Of a stretch of 64,000 nt of DNA, positions 33,798 to 44,022 are shown one piece after another (within the stretch, counting starts at the first letter, position 1; every line of letters begins with the position of its first letter). The notes under the pieces were generated by a model. The model made no database searches and was not told the DNA's origin. It was given only the letters and a program-made list of their open reading frames with translations. A program made the position numbers and the translations under genes. Source of the DNA: Halosolutus halophilus (GTDB lineage Archaea; Halobacteriota; Halobacteria; Halobacteriales; Natrialbaceae); assembly GCF_022869805.1 (NCBI RefSeq), contig NZ_CP094974.1:3720001-3784000 (forward strand). The letters are read 5' to 3'.

Positions 33798-35585
33798 ATG
33801 TTCCGTGCCCTACGCGCCGAGGTCGAGGGTGTCCTCGAGGCGGCGCTCGCCGATCGCGACTTCCCGACGGACGATCTCGGGATCGAAGAACCGCCGGACG
33901 ACGTCGAGAGCGTTCTCGCCTCGAGCGTCGCCTTTCGACTCGCCGGCGAGGCCGGTGCCCCGCCGCCGCAGGTCGCGGGAGAGATCGCCGACGCGATCGA
34001 CCTCGACGACCTGACCTACGTCTCGGACGTACGGACCCAGGGACCGTATCTCAACTTCCTGCCGAGCGACGCCTACTTCGCGGAGACCCTCGCGACCGCC
34101 ACGGGGGACGAGTACGGCACCCTCGAAGACCGCGCGGAGTCCGTCGTCGTCGAACACACCAGCGCGAACCCGACCGGGCCGGTCCACGTCGGCCGCGCAC
34201 GGAATCCGATCATCGGCGACGCGGTCGCTAACCTGCTCGCGTACGCGGGGTACGACGTCGATCGCCACTACTACGTCAACGATGCGGGCCGCCAGATCGC
34301 GACGTTCACCTGGGCCTACGAGACGTTCGACGAGTCCGACCTGGAGACAGAACCCGAGCGCGATCGCATCGAGTACGATCTCGTGCGCTACTACCGCAAG
34401 GGCAACGCCTACCTCGAGACCGCTGACGACGACGCCGTCGCCGAGGCCGAGGCCGAGATCGAGGCGATCATGCAGGGACTCGAAGACGGCGACGAGGAGA
34501 CCTACGAACGGGTCAGCGAGGTCGTCGACCAGGTTCTCTCCGGGATGAAGCAGTGTCTCGAACGGCTGCCCGCCGAGTTCGACGAGTTCGTCAAGGAGAC
34601 CCGGTTCATGTTCGACGGCTCGACGGACGAGGTGGTCGATCGACTCACGAACCTCGACGAGGCCGTCTACGAGGAGGAGGCCTGGCAACTCGACCTCGAC
34701 GAGCACGGGATCGACAAGAACCTCGTCTTCCAGCGGGCCGACGGCACCTCGTTGTACCCGACCCGCGACCTCGCCCACCACGAGTGGAAGTTCGACAACT
34801 ACGATCGCGCGGTGACCGTGCTGGGCGAGGACCACAAACTCCAGGCGAAACAGCTCCGGACGGCCCTCGAGTTGCTGGGCAACGACACCGACGGGCTTCG
34901 GCAGGTGATCTACTCCTACGTCAACCTGCCCGAGGGCAAGATGTCGACCCGCCGGGGGACCGGCGTCGACCTGGACGATCTGCTCGACGAGGCGATCGAC
35001 CGGGCCCGCCAGGAAGTCGAGGACCGACTCGACGACCGCATCCGGGACGACGACCTGGACGACGAGGACGTCGAGCGAATCGCTCATCAGGTCGGGATCG
35101 GCGCGGTCCGGTACGACATCGTCTCGAAGCAGCCGACGAAGGCGATTACCTTCGAGTGGGACCAGGCGCTGGACTTCGAGGCTCAGTCCGCACCGTACGT
35201 GCAGTACGTCCACGCGCGGTGCTGTGGCATCCTGGAGGAGGCCGGCCTCGCGGTCGCCGACGACGGCCGAATCGGGGGACTCACGACTGCTGACGTCGAC
35301 GCGGCCCTGCTCGACGCCCCCGAAGAGCGGGATCTGCTCGAGACGATCGGCCGGTTCCCGGCCGCCGTCGAGGAGGCCGCAGACGACCTCGAACCTCACC
35401 AGATCGCGACCTACACTCGCGAGTTCGCGGACCGGTTCAACGCCTTCTACCGCGAGTGTCCGGTGCTCGCCGACGACGTCGATCCCGACGTCCGGGACGC
35501 GCGACTCGCGCTGGTGGCCGCCTCGAAACACACCGTCGCGAACGCACTGTCGATCCTCGGCGTCGACGCACCGCGATCGATGTAG
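33798..35585 (+). CDS. argS: Arginyl-tRNA synthetase
   Basis: A 595-residue class I synthetase. The HIGH-type motif is in [16 protein letters not shown] (residues 122-136), the KMSKS-type motif is EGKMSTRRG (about residues 378-386), and the C-terminal domain has [19 protein letters not shown] and the anticodon-binding helical region ending VDAPRSM. It charges tRNA-Arg with arginine. Length and motif spacing are normal. It is preceded by an AT-rich promoter-like segment (TTCCTTTACTTG). Confidence 0.96.
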   Translation: MFRALRAEVEGVLEAALADRDFPTDDLGIEEPPDDVESVLASSVAFRLAGEAGAPPPQVAGEIADAIDLDDLTYVSDVRTQGPYLNFLPSDAYFAETLATATGDEYGTLEDRAESVVVEHTSANPTGPVHVGRARNPIIGDAVANLLAYAGYDVDRHYYVNDAGRQIATFTWAYETFDESDLETEPERDRIEYDLVRYYRKGNAYLETADDDAVAEAEAEIEAIMQGLEDGDEETYERVSEVVDQVLSGMKQCLERLPAEFDEFVKETRFMFDGSTDEVVDRLTNLDEAVYEEEAWQLDLDEHGIDKNLVFQRADGTSLYPTRDLAHHEWKFDNYDRAVTVLGEDHKLQAKQLRTALELLGNDTDGLRQVIYSYVNLPEGKMSTRRGTGVDLDDLLDEAIDRARQEVEDRLDDRIRDDDLDDEDVERIAHQVGIGAVRYDIVSKQPTKAITFEWDQALDFEAQSAPYVQYVHARCCGILEEAGLAVADDGRIGGLTTADVDAALLDAPEERDLLETIGRFPAAVEEAADDLEPHQIATYTREFADRFNAFYRECPVLADDVDPDVRDARLALVAASKHTVANALSILGVDAPRSM

Positions 35586-35703
35586 GCCGTCGGTCCGATC
35601 GATATCACCATCGGTCTACGAGACCACGAATCCCTCTCGTGGGTCAGTCACCCGCAAAAACCGCGTCGGGTGGTCGGTTCACCGCCGAGACGCGATGGCG
35701 ACG

Positions 35704-36261
35704 CTACTGGGCCGTATCGAGCACGAGATCGACGAACTCGTCCTCGGTCAGGTCGCCGTCGACGAACTTGCGGATCCACGACACGCTGATGTAGAACGAC
35801 GCCACGGTTTTGCCGTTCTCGTCGGCGACCGTCCACTCGACGGTCTCGATCTTCCGTTTGAACCGATCGAGATCGTGCGTCGGTTTCTCGACGTCGTCGG
35901 CGAGCGACTGGAGTTCCTCGTACAGCACCTCTTTGTCGGTCGTCTTCGTCGTGGCGTCGACGTAGACCGTCTCGCCGTCGCGTTTGACGCGATCGATGCT
36001 CACCTTGTCGCTACTTATCGAGAGGTCTTTGGAATCGAAGCCGGGAACGTCGTCGTACTTCCCGTCGTCACCGTCACCGTCGCCGTCGCCATTGTCTCCG
36101 TCGCTGTCGCCGTCGTCACTGGACCCGTCGTTCGTGCTATCGCTGTCCTCGAGTCCGTCCTCGGTATCGCCGGGATCGTCGTCGGTTTCGGACCCGAAGC
36201 AGCCGGCCAGCGCGGTTGTGAGGGCGGCACCACTGCCGATGAGGAGTCTTCGTCGCTCCAT
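35704..36261 (-). CDS. Exported lipoprotein, unknown function
   Basis: The 185-residue product starts MERRRLLIGSGAALTTALAGC; the RRR plus ALAGC lipobox indicates a Tat-exported lipoprotein. A very acidic linker (about residues 25-70, Asp/Gly/Ser-rich) precedes a compact C-terminal domain of about 110 residues (VPGFDSKDLSISSDKVSIDR, then TETTDKEVLYEEL-type helix and VEWTVADENGKTVASFYISV). No family is recognised. The gene stands alone. Confidence 0.75.
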   Translation of the reverse strand: MERRRLLIGSGAALTTALAGCFGSETDDDPGDTEDGLEDSDSTNDGSSDDGDSDGDNGDGDGDGDDGKYDDVPGFDSKDLSISSDKVSIDRVKRDGETVYVDATTKTTDKEVLYEELQSLADDVEKPTHDLDRFKRKIETVEWTVADENGKTVASFYISVSWIRKFVDGDLTEDEFVDLVLDTAQ

Positions 36262-36599
36262 GCGCGAGGCAATGGTCGACTCCGTGATTAGTAATCAGTT
36301 CGTACCCGTTCTCGATCGGGACGCTCACGATCGAGGTACTCTTTCGAAATGCGAAATTGGCTTCTCAGACCCGTTACGCCCAGAAAAAGCAGATATCGCG
36401 ATCGAGCCAGTGTTCACGGCAGTCAGGCGACGGTGAGTATCTCTCCCGGATGGTAGTCACCGCGTTCGACCGACGTCCCCGTCGGACGCGGTAACTCGAC
36501 GGTTCCAGATGCGACCTACCACTGGGGTAGGAAGCGATGAACCCCTGTGACCGCAGTGGCGGTCCACCGTCGAACGCGAACGTGGACGACGGCGTAGGG
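36262..36599. other. Intergenic region
   Basis: About 340 bases between the lipoprotein start and the MinD-like stop. No gene or recognisable element seen; AT-rich DNA next to 36262 is the likely lipoprotein promoter. Confidence 0.4.
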
Positions 36600-37505
36600 T
36601 CAGGGGTCGGTTTCGGCTTCCGTGATCGCACTCGAGACGTCCTCCTGTGCTGCCTCGCGGCCGTCGGACCCCTCGCCTGGGACGCGGTCTGTCAACGACG
36701 CGGCCGCCGCGCCCGCCTTTCCCCGTGAGCGGTCGGCGGACCGAATGCCGCCGTCGCTGGCCGTCTCGCGACCGTTCGGCGGTCGATCGGGGACGTCGAT
36801 ACCGGCGAGGTCGCTCGCGAGTCGGCGGTAGGCCACGGCGGCAGGTCCGTCGGGTTCGTAGACGACCAGCGGAGTCCCGGCGTAGACGCTCTCGCGGGCC
36901 ATCCGGTCCTCCGGAATCGTCCCCAGCAAGGGGAGGTCGAGCCGGGTGGCGATTTCCTCGTAGGAGATGTCGCTGCTCGGTCGGGTCCGCGTGATTACGA
37001 GGCCGGCGACCTCGCCACCGGTCCGGTCGGTCAGTTCGACCGTCTTCTTCGAGTCGTGGACGGCCGCAGGTTCCGGCGTCGAGACGAGCAAGACGGCGTC
37101 GGCCAGCCCGAGCGGGAGGACGGTCTCGTGGCTGACGCCGGCACCGACGTCGAGAAAGACGTAGTCGAAGGACGATCGAAGCTCCGAAACGACGTCGCGT
37201 AGCCCTTCGGGGGAGGTTTCGGCGTAGTCGTCGAGGTCGGTTCCACTGGGAACCGCGACGATGTTCTTCGCCAGCCGATAGGTCGCGTCGTCGATCGATG
37301 CGTCGCCAGCCAGCACGTCGTGCAGCGTCGTCGCGTCGGGGGTCAGGCTGACGAATCCGGCGAGGTTCGCCATACCCAGGTCGGCGTCGACGACCGCGAC
37401 GCGCTCGCCCGCCTGTGCGAGCGCCGTCCCGAGGTTTACCGTCGTCGTCGTCTTGCCGACGCCGCCTTTCCCGCTCGCGATAGCATATACCGTCTCCTGA
37501 GACAT
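36600..37505 (-). CDS. MinD/ParA-family P-loop ATPase
   Basis: From the ATG at 37505 (MSQETVYAIASGKGGVGKTT) the 301-residue product has the deviant Walker A GKGGVGKTT, Walker B-type VAVVDADLGMANLA and FDYVFLDVGAGVSHETVLPL, and the switch LVSTPEPAAVHDSKKT. Members position cell-division or motility machinery or other cargo on membranes. The last 60 residues are a low-complexity tail (NGRETASDGGIRSADRSRGK) without the clear amphipathic membrane helix of classical MinD. Divergent from the aRF1 gene. Confidence 0.88.
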   Translation of the reverse strand: MSQETVYAIASGKGGVGKTTTTVNLGTALAQAGERVAVVDADLGMANLAGFVSLTPDATTLHDVLAGDASIDDATYRLAKNIVAVPSGTDLDDYAETSPEGLRDVVSELRSSFDYVFLDVGAGVSHETVLPLGLADAVLLVSTPEPAAVHDSKKTVELTDRTGGEVAGLVITRTRPSSDISYEEIATRLDLPLLGTIPEDRMARESVYAGTPLVVYEPDGPAAVAYRRLASDLAGIDVPDRPPNGRETASDGGIRSADRSRGKAGAAAASLTDRVPGEGSDGREAAQEDVSSAITEAETDP

Positions 37506-37676
37506 ACTCGAGTACTGTCCGGATAGTCGCACGGCAGCACCTTAAATCGTGACCACGCCCCGGTTGCGGCGACAGCGATCGCATCCCGCGGTTGTCACGT
37601 CGATCGGTCGGCTCACGGTGACAGGGAACACGGTGTGTCAAAGGATACTTACACGCAGCACTGTTTTGTACGGCCA

Positions 37677-38936
37677 ATGAGCCAGGAGGGCGAGCAGGAG
37701 CAATCCGACCGGAAGAAATACGAGTTCCGGAAGGTCATCGAGGATCTCAAGGACTACGAAGGCTCTGGCACGCAACTCGTATCGATCTACGTTCCCGACG
37801 ATCGACAGGTGAGTGACGTCGTCCAGCACGTTACCCAGGAACACAGCGAGGCGGCCAACATCAAGTCCAAGCAGACCCGGACGAACGTCCAGGACGCACT
37901 GACGAGTATCAAGGACCGGCTCCGGTACTACGACACCTACCCGCCGGAGAACGGTATGGTGCTGTTCTCGGGCGCCGTCGACTCCGGCGGTGGCCGCACC
38001 GAGATGATCACCAAGGTCCTCGAGAGCCCGCCCCAGCCCGTCGAGTCCTTCCGCTATCACTGCGACTCGGACTTCCTGACAGAGCCGCTAGAGGAGATGC
38101 TCGCCGACAAGGGGCTGTACGGCCTGATCGTCCTCGATCGGCGCGAAGCCAACGTCGGCTGGCTGAAGGGCAAACGCATCGAACCCGTCAAGTCCGCCTC
38201 CTCGCTCGTCCCCGGCAAGCAGCGCAAAGGTGGCCAGTCCGCCCAGCGATTCGCCCGCCTGCGACTCGAGGCGATCGACAACTTCTACCAGGAGGTCGCG
38301 GGAATGGCCAACGACCTCTTCGTCCCGAAACGCCACGAACTCGACGGCATCCTCGTCGGCGGTCCCTCGCCGACCAAAGACGAGTTCCTCGACGGCGACT
38401 ACCTCCACCACGAGATCCAGGACAACGTCCTCGGGAAGTTCGACGTCGCCTACACCGACGAGTCCGGCCTGAAAGACCTCGTCGACAACGCCGAAGACGC
38501 GCTGGCCGACGCCGAGGTGGTAAAGGACAAACAGCAGATGGAGGAGTTCTTCGAGGAACTCAACGCCGGCGACCTCGCGACCTACGGGTTCGAGCAGACC
38601 CGGAAGAACCTCATGATGGGCGCGGTCGACCGCCTGCTGATCAGCGAGGACCTCCGGAAGGACGTCGTTACGTACGACTGCCCCGAGTGCGGTGCCACCG
38701 AGCGGGAAGTGATCGACCGCCGGAAGTCGACGCCGACACACACGTGTACCGAGTGCGGGACCGAGGTCGAGGCGACCGAGGAAGACCGCGAGGACGCGAT
38801 CGACCACCTCATCGAGATCGCCGAACAGCGCGGCACCGAGACCAAGTTCATCTCGACCGATTTCGAAAAGGGTGAACAGCTCTACAACGCCTTCGGCGGG
38901 TTCGCGGGCATTCTGCGGTACAGTACCGGCGTCTAG
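37677..38936 (+). CDS. prf1: Peptide chain release factor aRF1
   Basis: From the ATG at 37677 (MSQEGEQEQSDRKKYEFRKV) the product has 419 residues. It carries the stop-codon-reading NIKS motif (AANIKSKQTRTN, about residue 60), the GGQ catalytic motif (QRKGGQSAQRFARLR, about residue 185), and the domain 3 mini-domain with a four-Cys zinc knuckle (YDCPECGATERE ... HTCTECGTEVE). It releases the finished peptide at all three stop codons. Length is normal for archaeal aRF1. Confidence 0.97.
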   Translation: MSQEGEQEQSDRKKYEFRKVIEDLKDYEGSGTQLVSIYVPDDRQVSDVVQHVTQEHSEAANIKSKQTRTNVQDALTSIKDRLRYYDTYPPENGMVLFSGAVDSGGGRTEMITKVLESPPQPVESFRYHCDSDFLTEPLEEMLADKGLYGLIVLDRREANVGWLKGKRIEPVKSASSLVPGKQRKGGQSAQRFARLRLEAIDNFYQEVAGMANDLFVPKRHELDGILVGGPSPTKDEFLDGDYLHHEIQDNVLGKFDVAYTDESGLKDLVDNAEDALADAEVVKDKQQMEEFFEELNAGDLATYGFEQTRKNLMMGAVDRLLISEDLRKDVVTYDCPECGATEREVIDRRKSTPTHTCTECGTEVEATEEDREDAIDHLIEIAEQRGTETKFISTDFEKGEQLYNAFGGFAGILRYSTGV

Positions 38937-39129
38937 AGACCCTTGGAGCGGTTGGACGCCGTCCAGGGCGTTCTGAAGTCGTACCGACGTGAGCCGCGCC
39001 ACCGCGATCGGTCCGCCGTAACGGTCGGCTTACGTCCGGTACGACGACGTGGAAGACCGAGAATCGCCTGTTTCGACGCGGAACAGTCCACGGGATTTTC
39101 GAGTCGTGACTCGCGACTCTCCGGCGACT

Positions 39130-41547
39130 ATGCCCCGCGATGGGACAACCAGGCGACACGTTCTGAAGGGGGTCGCAGGTGGGAGTGCCGCGACGGCAGC
39201 CGGTATCGGAGGTGGTGCGACGGCCGCCAGTAGCCGGGGTGCTGCCCGGGGACAGGACGGCGGAATCGCGATCGCGATCCGCACGGCGAACGATCCTGTC
39301 GAGGCGGGCGAGTTTCTCCGCGTGGATGCTCGATTCGAGAACGCCGGTTCGGAGCCGGTGACCGAAACGATCCGGTTCGTCGTGGGCCACGATCCCACGA
39401 CGGTCGATTCCGGGACCGTCCAGCTCGATTCCGGCGAGAGCGAGACGATCACGCTGGGCTTCGAGACGGCGCTGGTGCGGAACAACCAGCAGTTCCCCGT
39501 CAGGGTCGAGGGCGAGACGGACACGGCGGAGCGATCGGTCCTCGTCTACGGGACCGAGGGCGGGCCGACGGGCGACATCGCGGTCCGAATCCTCGAGACG
39601 GACCATCCCGTCGATGCGGGCGAGTACCTCGAGGTACTCGTCGAACTCGCTCCCGTCGACGGGCCGGCGGCGGGCGAGGTTCGGTTCGTCGTCGGACACG
39701 ATCCCACGGAGGTCGACTCCCGCGGCGTCACCCTCGAGTCCGGCGAGACCGAATCCGTCACGCTGGGCTTCGAGACGGCGCTGGTACGGAACAATCAGCA
39801 GTTCCCCGTCAGAGCCGTCACCGACGCCGACGAGTCCGAGCGATCGGTCCTCGTCTACGGCACCGAGGACGGTCCGGACGGCGGCGACGTCGCGGTCCGG
39901 ATCCGCGGGACGAACCATCCGGTCGGCGCGGGCGAGGTTCTCGACGTGACGGCCGAACTCGAGAACGTCGGTACCGGGACGGTAACGGAGAGGATCGATT
40001 TCGTCGTCGGACACGATCCCACGACGGTCGACTCCGAGACCGTCCAGCTCGATCCCGGCGAGGCTGAGACGATCACGCTCCAGTTCGAGACGGCGCTCGT
40101 CAGGAACACGCAGGAGTTCCCGGTCCGGGTGCGGAGCGACGTCGACGAGGCGGTCCGAACGGTCCGCGTCTTCGGTACGGACGACGGCCCCGATGGTACC
40201 CTCGCGGTCCGGATCCTGGAGACGAACGATCCGGTCGACGCGGGCGAGGTCCTCGACGTGACGGCCGAACTCGAGGCCGTCGACGGCGCAGCGACGGGGG
40301 AGGTCCGGCTCGTGGTCGGCCACGATCCGACGACGGTGGATTCCGAATCCGTCTCGCTCGGTCCCGGTGAGACCGAGACGGTGACCCTGGAGTTCGAGAC
40401 GGCGCTCGTCGAGAACGACCAGGAGTTCCCGGTCCGGGTCCGGAGCGACGCCGACGAGGCCGTCCGATCGGTCCTCGTCTACGGCACCGGGGACGACCAG
40501 GACGAGTTCTCGGTCACGTTTCCCTCGTGTACGCGGGCGGTGGTGCGGGTGGGACGGCTCGAGGACGGCGAGTCCGTCGCTGCGAGCACCGGCTTCTACA
40601 ATCTCGCGGGCGACGGAGAGCCGCTGTACGGCAACACGATCATGGAGGACTGGATCGAGGCCGGGAGACACGTCGACGCGCCGTTTACGGGGACGATCGT
40701 TTTCGAGGTCGGCGACGACCCAGGCGTCTCCGGGGGCGGCGGCCGGGCGACCGTCGTGGTGCCGGATTACGGCGATCTCGGGCCGGTCATCACCGGAATC
40801 ACGGATCCGGAGGGGTACCCGACCGCGACGATCACCCATCCGAATCCACAGGCGGAGTCCTGCCTGAACGACCTCGTCGACGGGGGACGGCTCGCCGTCT
40901 CGATCGTCGGCACGAACGACCCCGTCGAGTCGGGAGAGGTCCTCGACGTGACGGCCGAACTCGAGAACGTCGGCACCGCTGCAGTTACCCGGACCGTCCG
41001 ACTGATCGTCGGCCACGATCCCACGGTGGTCGATTCCGAATCCGTCTCGCTCGGCCCCGGCGAAACCGGGACGATCACGCTCCAGTTCGAAACGGCGCTC
41101 GTCGAGCGGACCCAGGAGTTCCCGGCGCGGGTCGAGAGCGACGACGATTCGGCCGTCCGGACCGTGACCGTGATCGGGACGGCGGAGACGGACACGGACG
41201 ACGAATCGACCACCGAGGCGGATCAGGCGGCCGACGCTGACGGAGAATCGGACGACGAACCCGTCGAAGACCCCGACGGTCCGGACGAGGACACCGACGC
41301 CGACGGCCCGTCGGCGGAACCGGGTGAAGACGGCGACGACGAGGCGGCGGGCGATTCGGGCGGGGATACCGGAACTGGTGATTCGGACGGAGATGCGGAA
41401 ACGGATGATTCGGACGGGGATACGGAAACGGATGATTCGGGCGGAGATACCGGAACGGCCGATTCGGACGGAAATAACGGGGACGGCGACCCCGAGAGGA
41501 ACGCAGACGAAGGAGGTGGATCCGAAAACGAATCCACGGGCGGATAA
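39130..41547 (+). CDS. Large Tat-exported protein with five CARDB-like repeats and a DUF7282-like domain
   Basis: From the ATG at 39130 the 805-residue product has a Tat signal (TTRRHVLKGVAGGSAATAAG). Five units of about 100 residues follow. Each starts like VRILETNDPVDAGEVLDVTA and contains VVGHDPTTVDS, L.PGE.ETITL and FETALV.N.Q.FPVRV. Four are in tandem and the fifth lies after an inserted domain of about 125 residues (VTFPSCTRAVVRVGRLEDGE, then GNTIMEDWIEAGRHVDAPF). This resembles the DUF7282 exported domain. The C-terminal 120 residues are a Ser/Asp/Gly/Thr low-complexity tail with no membrane anchor. An extracellular binding or adhesion function is likely. Confidence 0.82.
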   Translation: MPRDGTTRRHVLKGVAGGSAATAAGIGGGATAASSRGAARGQDGGIAIAIRTANDPVEAGEFLRVDARFENAGSEPVTETIRFVVGHDPTTVDSGTVQLDSGESETITLGFETALVRNNQQFPVRVEGETDTAERSVLVYGTEGGPTGDIAVRILETDHPVDAGEYLEVLVELAPVDGPAAGEVRFVVGHDPTEVDSRGVTLESGETESVTLGFETALVRNNQQFPVRAVTDADESERSVLVYGTEDGPDGGDVAVRIRGTNHPVGAGEVLDVTAELENVGTGTVTERIDFVVGHDPTTVDSETVQLDPGEAETITLQFETALVRNTQEFPVRVRSDVDEAVRTVRVFGTDDGPDGTLAVRILETNDPVDAGEVLDVTAELEAVDGAATGEVRLVVGHDPTTVDSESVSLGPGETETVTLEFETALVENDQEFPVRVRSDADEAVRSVLVYGTGDDQDEFSVTFPSCTRAVVRVGRLEDGESVAASTGFYNLAGDGEPLYGNTIMEDWIEAGRHVDAPFTGTIVFEVGDDPGVSGGGGRATVVVPDYGDLGPVITGITDPEGYPTATITHPNPQAESCLNDLVDGGRLAVSIVGTNDPVESGEVLDVTAELENVGTAAVTRTVRLIVGHDPTVVDSESVSLGPGETGTITLQFETALVERTQEFPARVESDDDSAVRTVTVIGTAETDTDDESTTEADQAADADGESDDEPVEDPDGPDEDTDADGPSAEPGEDGDDEAAGDSGGDTGTGDSDGDAETDDSDGDTETDDSGGDTGTADSDGNNGDGDPERNADEGGGSENESTGG

Positions 41548-41792
41548 CAGGGCGCCGAATCGACGGGCGATGAATAGAGTGCCGAATCCGCGGGTGCCGA
41601 ACGGGCAAACGGAGACACGCGAGGGGAACGCGAAAGCGATACCGGAACCGGTGAGAATTCGCTCTCGTGCCCCGGATCTACAGGCGGGAAGCCGCGGTGA
41701 TATTATCCGCCGATCGGCCACTGGCCGTCACGAGCGCGTGCCTGGCCGCTGAACTTTTATTCGATCGGGTATAGTGTACTGAAGTAGTTTCG

Positions 41793-42578
41793 ATGCGTTC
41801 CCCGAGCCCCAGTCTGGACGTCCTCGAAACCGTCACGCGCCGGCAGGACCTCCTCTCGACGCTCGCGAACGGGGCGCGTGACAAGCGGGACCTCGTCGAT
41901 CGCCTCGAGTGTTCGCGGTCGACGATCGATCGGGCAGTCCGCGAACTCGAGTGGCTGGAGTTCATCGAGCGGAACGACGGTAGGTACCGGCTGACGGCAG
42001 CGGGTCGACTGGCACTCTCGGAGCATCGCCGCAGCGTCAGCGTCTTCCAATCGATCGGCGAGGTCGGTCCCTTGCTGCGGGAGATTCCACGGGACGCACC
42101 GATGTCGACGTCGCTACTCGACGGTGCCGACGTGTCGGAGCCGCCGCCACACGCACCGAACGAACCGCTCCAGCAACTCGCCTGCTACCTCGATCGGGCC
42201 GATCGAGTGCGTGCCAGTACGACCGCGGAACGCCTCCCGCAGCTTCGAAAGCGACTGCACGAGCGAACGATCGACGGCACCCTCGACGCGGAGTTGCTCG
42301 TGACCGACGACCTCGCGGAGTTCGTCCGGACGGAGTATCCCGAGCAACTCCACGACGTGATCGTCGACGGGGGCGTCGATTTCCACGTCGTCGACTCGCT
42401 TCCCTACGAACTCACGATCGTCGAACTCCCGACCGAGTCACGGGTCTTCCTGTTCGTGCTCCAGGAGTCGGATATCAAGGCGATCATCGAGAACGACACC
42501 CGGGAAGCGATCGAGTGGGGCAACGAGGTCTATCGGCGGTTCCGCGCGAGGGGGACGAGATTGTCGCCGCCGAGGTGA
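41793..42578 (+). CDS. Winged-helix transcriptional regulator (haloarchaeal HTH plus ligand-like domain)
   Basis: The 261-residue product has an N-terminal winged helix (LDVLETVTRRQDLLSTLANG, CSRSTIDRAVRELEWLEFIE, YRLTAAGRLAL). A C-terminal domain of about 160 residues follows (PLQQLACYLDRADRVRAS ... ELLVTDDLAEFVRTEYPEQL ... ESRVFLFVLQESDIKAIIEN). The same architecture appears in the protein at 56052-56912. Such proteins probably bind DNA through the N-terminus and sense a signal through the C-terminus. The ATG is at 41793, after an AT-rich box near 41754. Confidence 0.83.
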   Translation: MRSPSPSLDVLETVTRRQDLLSTLANGARDKRDLVDRLECSRSTIDRAVRELEWLEFIERNDGRYRLTAAGRLALSEHRRSVSVFQSIGEVGPLLREIPRDAPMSTSLLDGADVSEPPPHAPNEPLQQLACYLDRADRVRASTTAERLPQLRKRLHERTIDGTLDAELLVTDDLAEFVRTEYPEQLHDVIVDGGVDFHVVDSLPYELTIVELPTESRVFLFVLQESDIKAIIENDTREAIEWGNEVYRRFRARGTRLSPPR

Positions 42579-42679
42579 GCGATCGGATCGGTGGGACTGT
42601 GACGGGTCGTGAAGCGATCGCAACGCGGACGCTGACCACGCCGTCGCGGTCCCGTTCCCCGGGTCGGCCTGCGGACCGC

Positions 42680-42925
42680 TCAGAGCGTTCCCCGGAGATA
42701 GATCTCGTCGTCGGTGATCTCCTGGATGCTCCCTTCGTCGAGCGGATGCGCGTCGTCACCGGCGTCACCCCAGCCGAGTTTGGCCTTGATAGTGGCCGTG
42801 ATCGACGGGTCGGGATCGACGTAGCCACGCCCCTCCTCGACCGCCACGATTCGACCGACCTCGGTACCGTCGATGTTCAGGACGCGCTTCCCTTCGTCCG
42901 CTTTCGTGAGGCGCTCTCGTGTCAT
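42680..42925 (-). CDS. PRC-barrel-like protein
   Basis: From the ATG at 42925 (MTRERLTKADEGKRVLNIDG) the 81-residue product forms a small beta-barrel-like domain: GTEVGRIVAVEEGRGYVDPD, then TATIKAKLGWGD and ITDDEIYLRGTL. This pattern (V...G..VG.I..V, then a basic-aromatic strand and a final 'I..D.I.L') is that of PRC-barrel domains, which bind RNA or proteins. An upstream extension to 42997 lacks support. Confidence 0.82.
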   Translation of the reverse strand: MTRERLTKADEGKRVLNIDGTEVGRIVAVEEGRGYVDPDPSITATIKAKLGWGDAGDDAHPLDEGSIQEITDDEIYLRGTL

Positions 42926-43223
42926 GCTGTTCCCGGTCGTCCGGTCGATCGACGGGAGCCCCGCGGCCGGCGATCCGGCCCCGAGTCGGGGTGGCACCGA
43001 TCGGCGATCGGCCGATCGAGCGCCGTGACCGGTCTGACGGGAACAGGGATGTCGAGCAAATAAACGGACGAAATCGTTTCCGTCGGACAGGGTATCGTTT
43101 CCACCGTCTCGGTCAATAACGCGCGATTAGCGATTCCGCAGTCGCGACGCCACGGTATCAACGCAATCCTGTGCCAGCACAACGGAAGGGTTATGACGCT
43201 AGTCGCGTATTACTATTCGATCA

Positions 43224-43973
43224 ATGGACGGGCTCCAGTCCATCCCCGCTTCGATCGACGATCCACGGGTTACCCCGCGGTTCTATCGGCGGATCCCCGG
43301 ATCGACCGACTTCCACCTCGTCGGCGTCGTCCACGACCACCCCGCGAGCGTCGCCCGGGTCGAACACGTCCTCGATGCGGTCGACCCGGACGTCCTCGCG
43401 CTCGAGTTACCGCCCGCGGCGCTCCCGCTGTACCGCGCCTACGCCCGCGACGGGGACGGTGACGGCGACCCACCCCGCTTCGGCGGCGAGATGAGCGCCG
43501 CGATCCGTGCGGCCGACGCCGAGGTCGTCGGCATCGACGCGCCCAACTGGTCGTTTCTGCGCCGCCTCGTCACGCGACTCGTCGCCGATCGCGTCCCGGC
43601 GTCGACGGCGCGACGGGTCATCTCGAACGTCGGCGGGGCGACCCGATCGGCACTGACCTGCCGGATCGCGGCGACGTTGACCCACGCGACCTCGATGACC
43701 GTCGCCTGCGATGACCCGATCGAGTACGAGTGTACCCACACCGATCCGCCGGCGGAGCAGGCGGCCCACGAGCGATCCCACGTCGCCGGCGTTCAGGCAC
43801 TGCTCGGGAGCGTCGACACCGACGGCAGCGCGCTCGCCTACCGGGACGAGACGCGCGAACGCTGTATGGTCGATCGACTCGAGGACGTCCGGTCGATCGG
43901 CGAGATCGTCGCGGTCGTCGGCGTCGACCACCTCGAGACGATCGAAGTGGCCCTCGGTGACGCGGAATCGTAA
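43224..43973 (+). CDS. TraB/GumN-like domain protein
   Basis: The 249-residue protein has a TraB-type start, FHLVGVVHDHPASVARVEHV, followed by VDPDVLALELPPAALPLYRA and later VVGIDAPNWSFLRRLVTRLV. It ends RSIGEIVAVVGVDHLETIEVAL, the typical C-terminal 'vvGa.Hl.gi' strand of TraB proteins. The family's GT.H signature is replaced by GVVHDH. TraB/GumN proteins are proposed metalloprotease-like or signalling proteins. Unlike many haloarchaeal TraB proteins it has no membrane spans at the C-terminus, so it is a short cytosolic form. Confidence 0.78.
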   Translation: MDGLQSIPASIDDPRVTPRFYRRIPGSTDFHLVGVVHDHPASVARVEHVLDAVDPDVLALELPPAALPLYRAYARDGDGDGDPPRFGGEMSAAIRAADAEVVGIDAPNWSFLRRLVTRLVADRVPASTARRVISNVGGATRSALTCRIAATLTHATSMTVACDDPIEYECTHTDPPAEQAAHERSHVAGVQALLGSVDTDGSALAYRDETRERCMVDRLEDVRSIGEIVAVVGVDHLETIEVALGDAES

Positions 43974-44022
43974 TCGGCGAGATTGGCGAGAATCGATCGG
44001 AATCGACGAGAGCGGATCGGAA

